From Planctomycetaceae bacterium (GTDB taxonomy: Bacteria > Planctomycetota > Planctomycetia > Planctomycetales > Planctomycetaceae), in the NCBI GenBank assembly GCA_020426085.1, contig JAGQQP010000296.1, positions 1 through 5,776 on the forward strand: DNA of 5,776 nt. Direction: 5' to 3'. The position numbers and the translations under genes are program-made. Position 1 is the first letter of the stretch. Each line of letters starts with the position of its first letter. The notes under the pieces are model-generated. The model saw only the letters and a program-made list of their open reading frames with translations, did not search any database and was not told the origin of the DNA. Below, piece by piece: positions 5,277-5,776 of the stretch.

Positions 5277-5776
5277 TCAAGGTGCTCCTTCCAGAGTCGG
5301 AGCATGAACTTCCGGACCAGACACGGGCGGTAACCCGATCATTTCCCGGTTTCGATTGATCAATGCCTGTTCGATATAATTTTTCAGCTGAATCGCTTCG
5401 ATATTGTTTTTGTCCAGTCGAGTGGCAATTTTGATCTGTTCTTTGGCTTTGGGCAGATTGCCGATGCGCAGGTATTTCTTTGCTCTGTCAATATGTGACT
5501 GTACGATGCGCACCTGATTGATCGGCAGGAAGCTTTTCTTGAAGTTATCGAGGCGTTCTGCCCCTTCGTATTTCAGCGTTTCGCCTTCCGCTTGCGCGGC
5601 TTCTGCACGCACGATGCGTGGCGTGATCAATACGATCAATTCTGTCCGGTTTGTGATTTCGCGCTGCTGACGAAAAGCATTGCCAATCACGGGAATCGCT
5701 CCCAGTAGGGGAACCTGATTCCGGGTATCAGAAGTTCGTTCTTCGATTAATCCACCGATGACAACGGTATGGCCAT
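5277..5776 (-). CDS. Type II/III secretion or type IV pilus secretin, C-terminal fragment
   Basis: The gene enters from the high-coordinate edge; 165 residues and the TGA stop are visible. The first visible residues, GHTVVIGGLI, then VPLLGAIPVIGNAF about ten residues later, and RTELIVLITPRIV follow the secretin-domain signature of the GspD/PilQ superfamily. This domain forms the multimeric outer-membrane gate for pili or secreted proteins. An in-frame GTG at 5690 is an internal valine of this signature, not a start. After the secretin fold ends (near 5607), about 110 residues follow. They include a TPR-like helical pair (YLRIGNLPKAKEQIKIA, then RLDKNN, within 5504-5400), a further helix (about IEAIQLKNYIEQAL), and a Pro-rich end. 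The usual pilotin-binding S-domain is not recognisable by eye. The stop is 2 nt before the TPR lipoprotein ATG, so the two are in one operon. Which secretion class it belongs to cannot be decided without the N-domains. Confidence 0.92.
   Translation of the reverse strand, partial: GHTVVIGGLIEERTSDTRNQVPLLGAIPVIGNAFRQQREITNRTELIVLITPRIVRAEAAQAEGETLKYEGAERLDNFKKSFLPINQVRIVQSHIDRAKKYLRIGNLPKAKEQIKIATRLDKNNIEAIQLKNYIEQALINRNREMIGLPPVSGPEVHAPTLEGAP
5285..5290 (-). promoter_or_regulatory. Shine-Dalgarno site of the TPR gene inside the secretin 3' end
   Basis: AAGGAG sits 10 nt before the ATG at 5274 and within the last codons of the secretin gene. It supports the ATG over the in-frame TTG at 5280, which would be only 4 nt from the same site. 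Confidence 0.6.

Noticed and set aside
5277..5690. A separate small gene starting at the GTG at 5690
   Set aside because: That GTG encodes the valine of the secretin signature VPLLGAIPVIGNAF, and the frame is open to the window edge with secretin sequence upstream.

Overview
The window is about 50% G+C and every gene I can support lies on the minus strand, so it is described from high to low coordinates. It appears to be part of a type IV pilus / type II secretion-like locus with a signal-transduction cassette between its structural genes. The gene mix, the long C-terminal extension on the secretin, and the weak or absent Shine-Dalgarno sequences at most starts would fit a planctomycete (Gimesia-like). 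That is an impression from the proteins, not a proven assignment.

High-coordinate end (5776-4195): the C-terminal 165 residues of an outer-membrane secretin (GspD/PilQ superfamily) with a helical, TPR-like tail. Two bases after its stop begins a probable TPR lipoprotein, a good candidate for a pilotin or secretin-assembly factor. A 168-bp intergenic region follows (4194-4027). It holds two small dyads and a plausible sigma70-type promoter reading into the next gene.

Middle (4026-175): four closely spaced signalling genes. They encode a membrane-anchored PAS/HisKA/HATPase histidine kinase, a receiver-only response regulator with a strong ribosome binding site, a four-TM GAF-GGDEF diguanylate cyclase with an intact GGEEF motif but no RxxD inhibitory site, and a small STAS-domain (anti-sigma-antagonist type) protein with the conserved serine.

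Low-coordinate end (156-1): the first 52 residues of a protein starting with an MshEN / T2SSE_N domain, the N-terminal domain of PilB/GspE/MshE-type secretion or pilus ATPases and a known c-di-GMP-binding module. It is cut off by the window edge.

Working model (inference): the kinase and receiver take in a signal, the cyclase makes c-di-GMP, the STAS protein may act as a switchable partner, and c-di-GMP or a related cue is read by the MshEN ATPase that drives the pilus/secretion machine whose secretin and putative pilotin are encoded upstream. There are no tRNA, rRNA, CRISPR or mobile-element signals. No non-coding stretch exceeds 300 bases.
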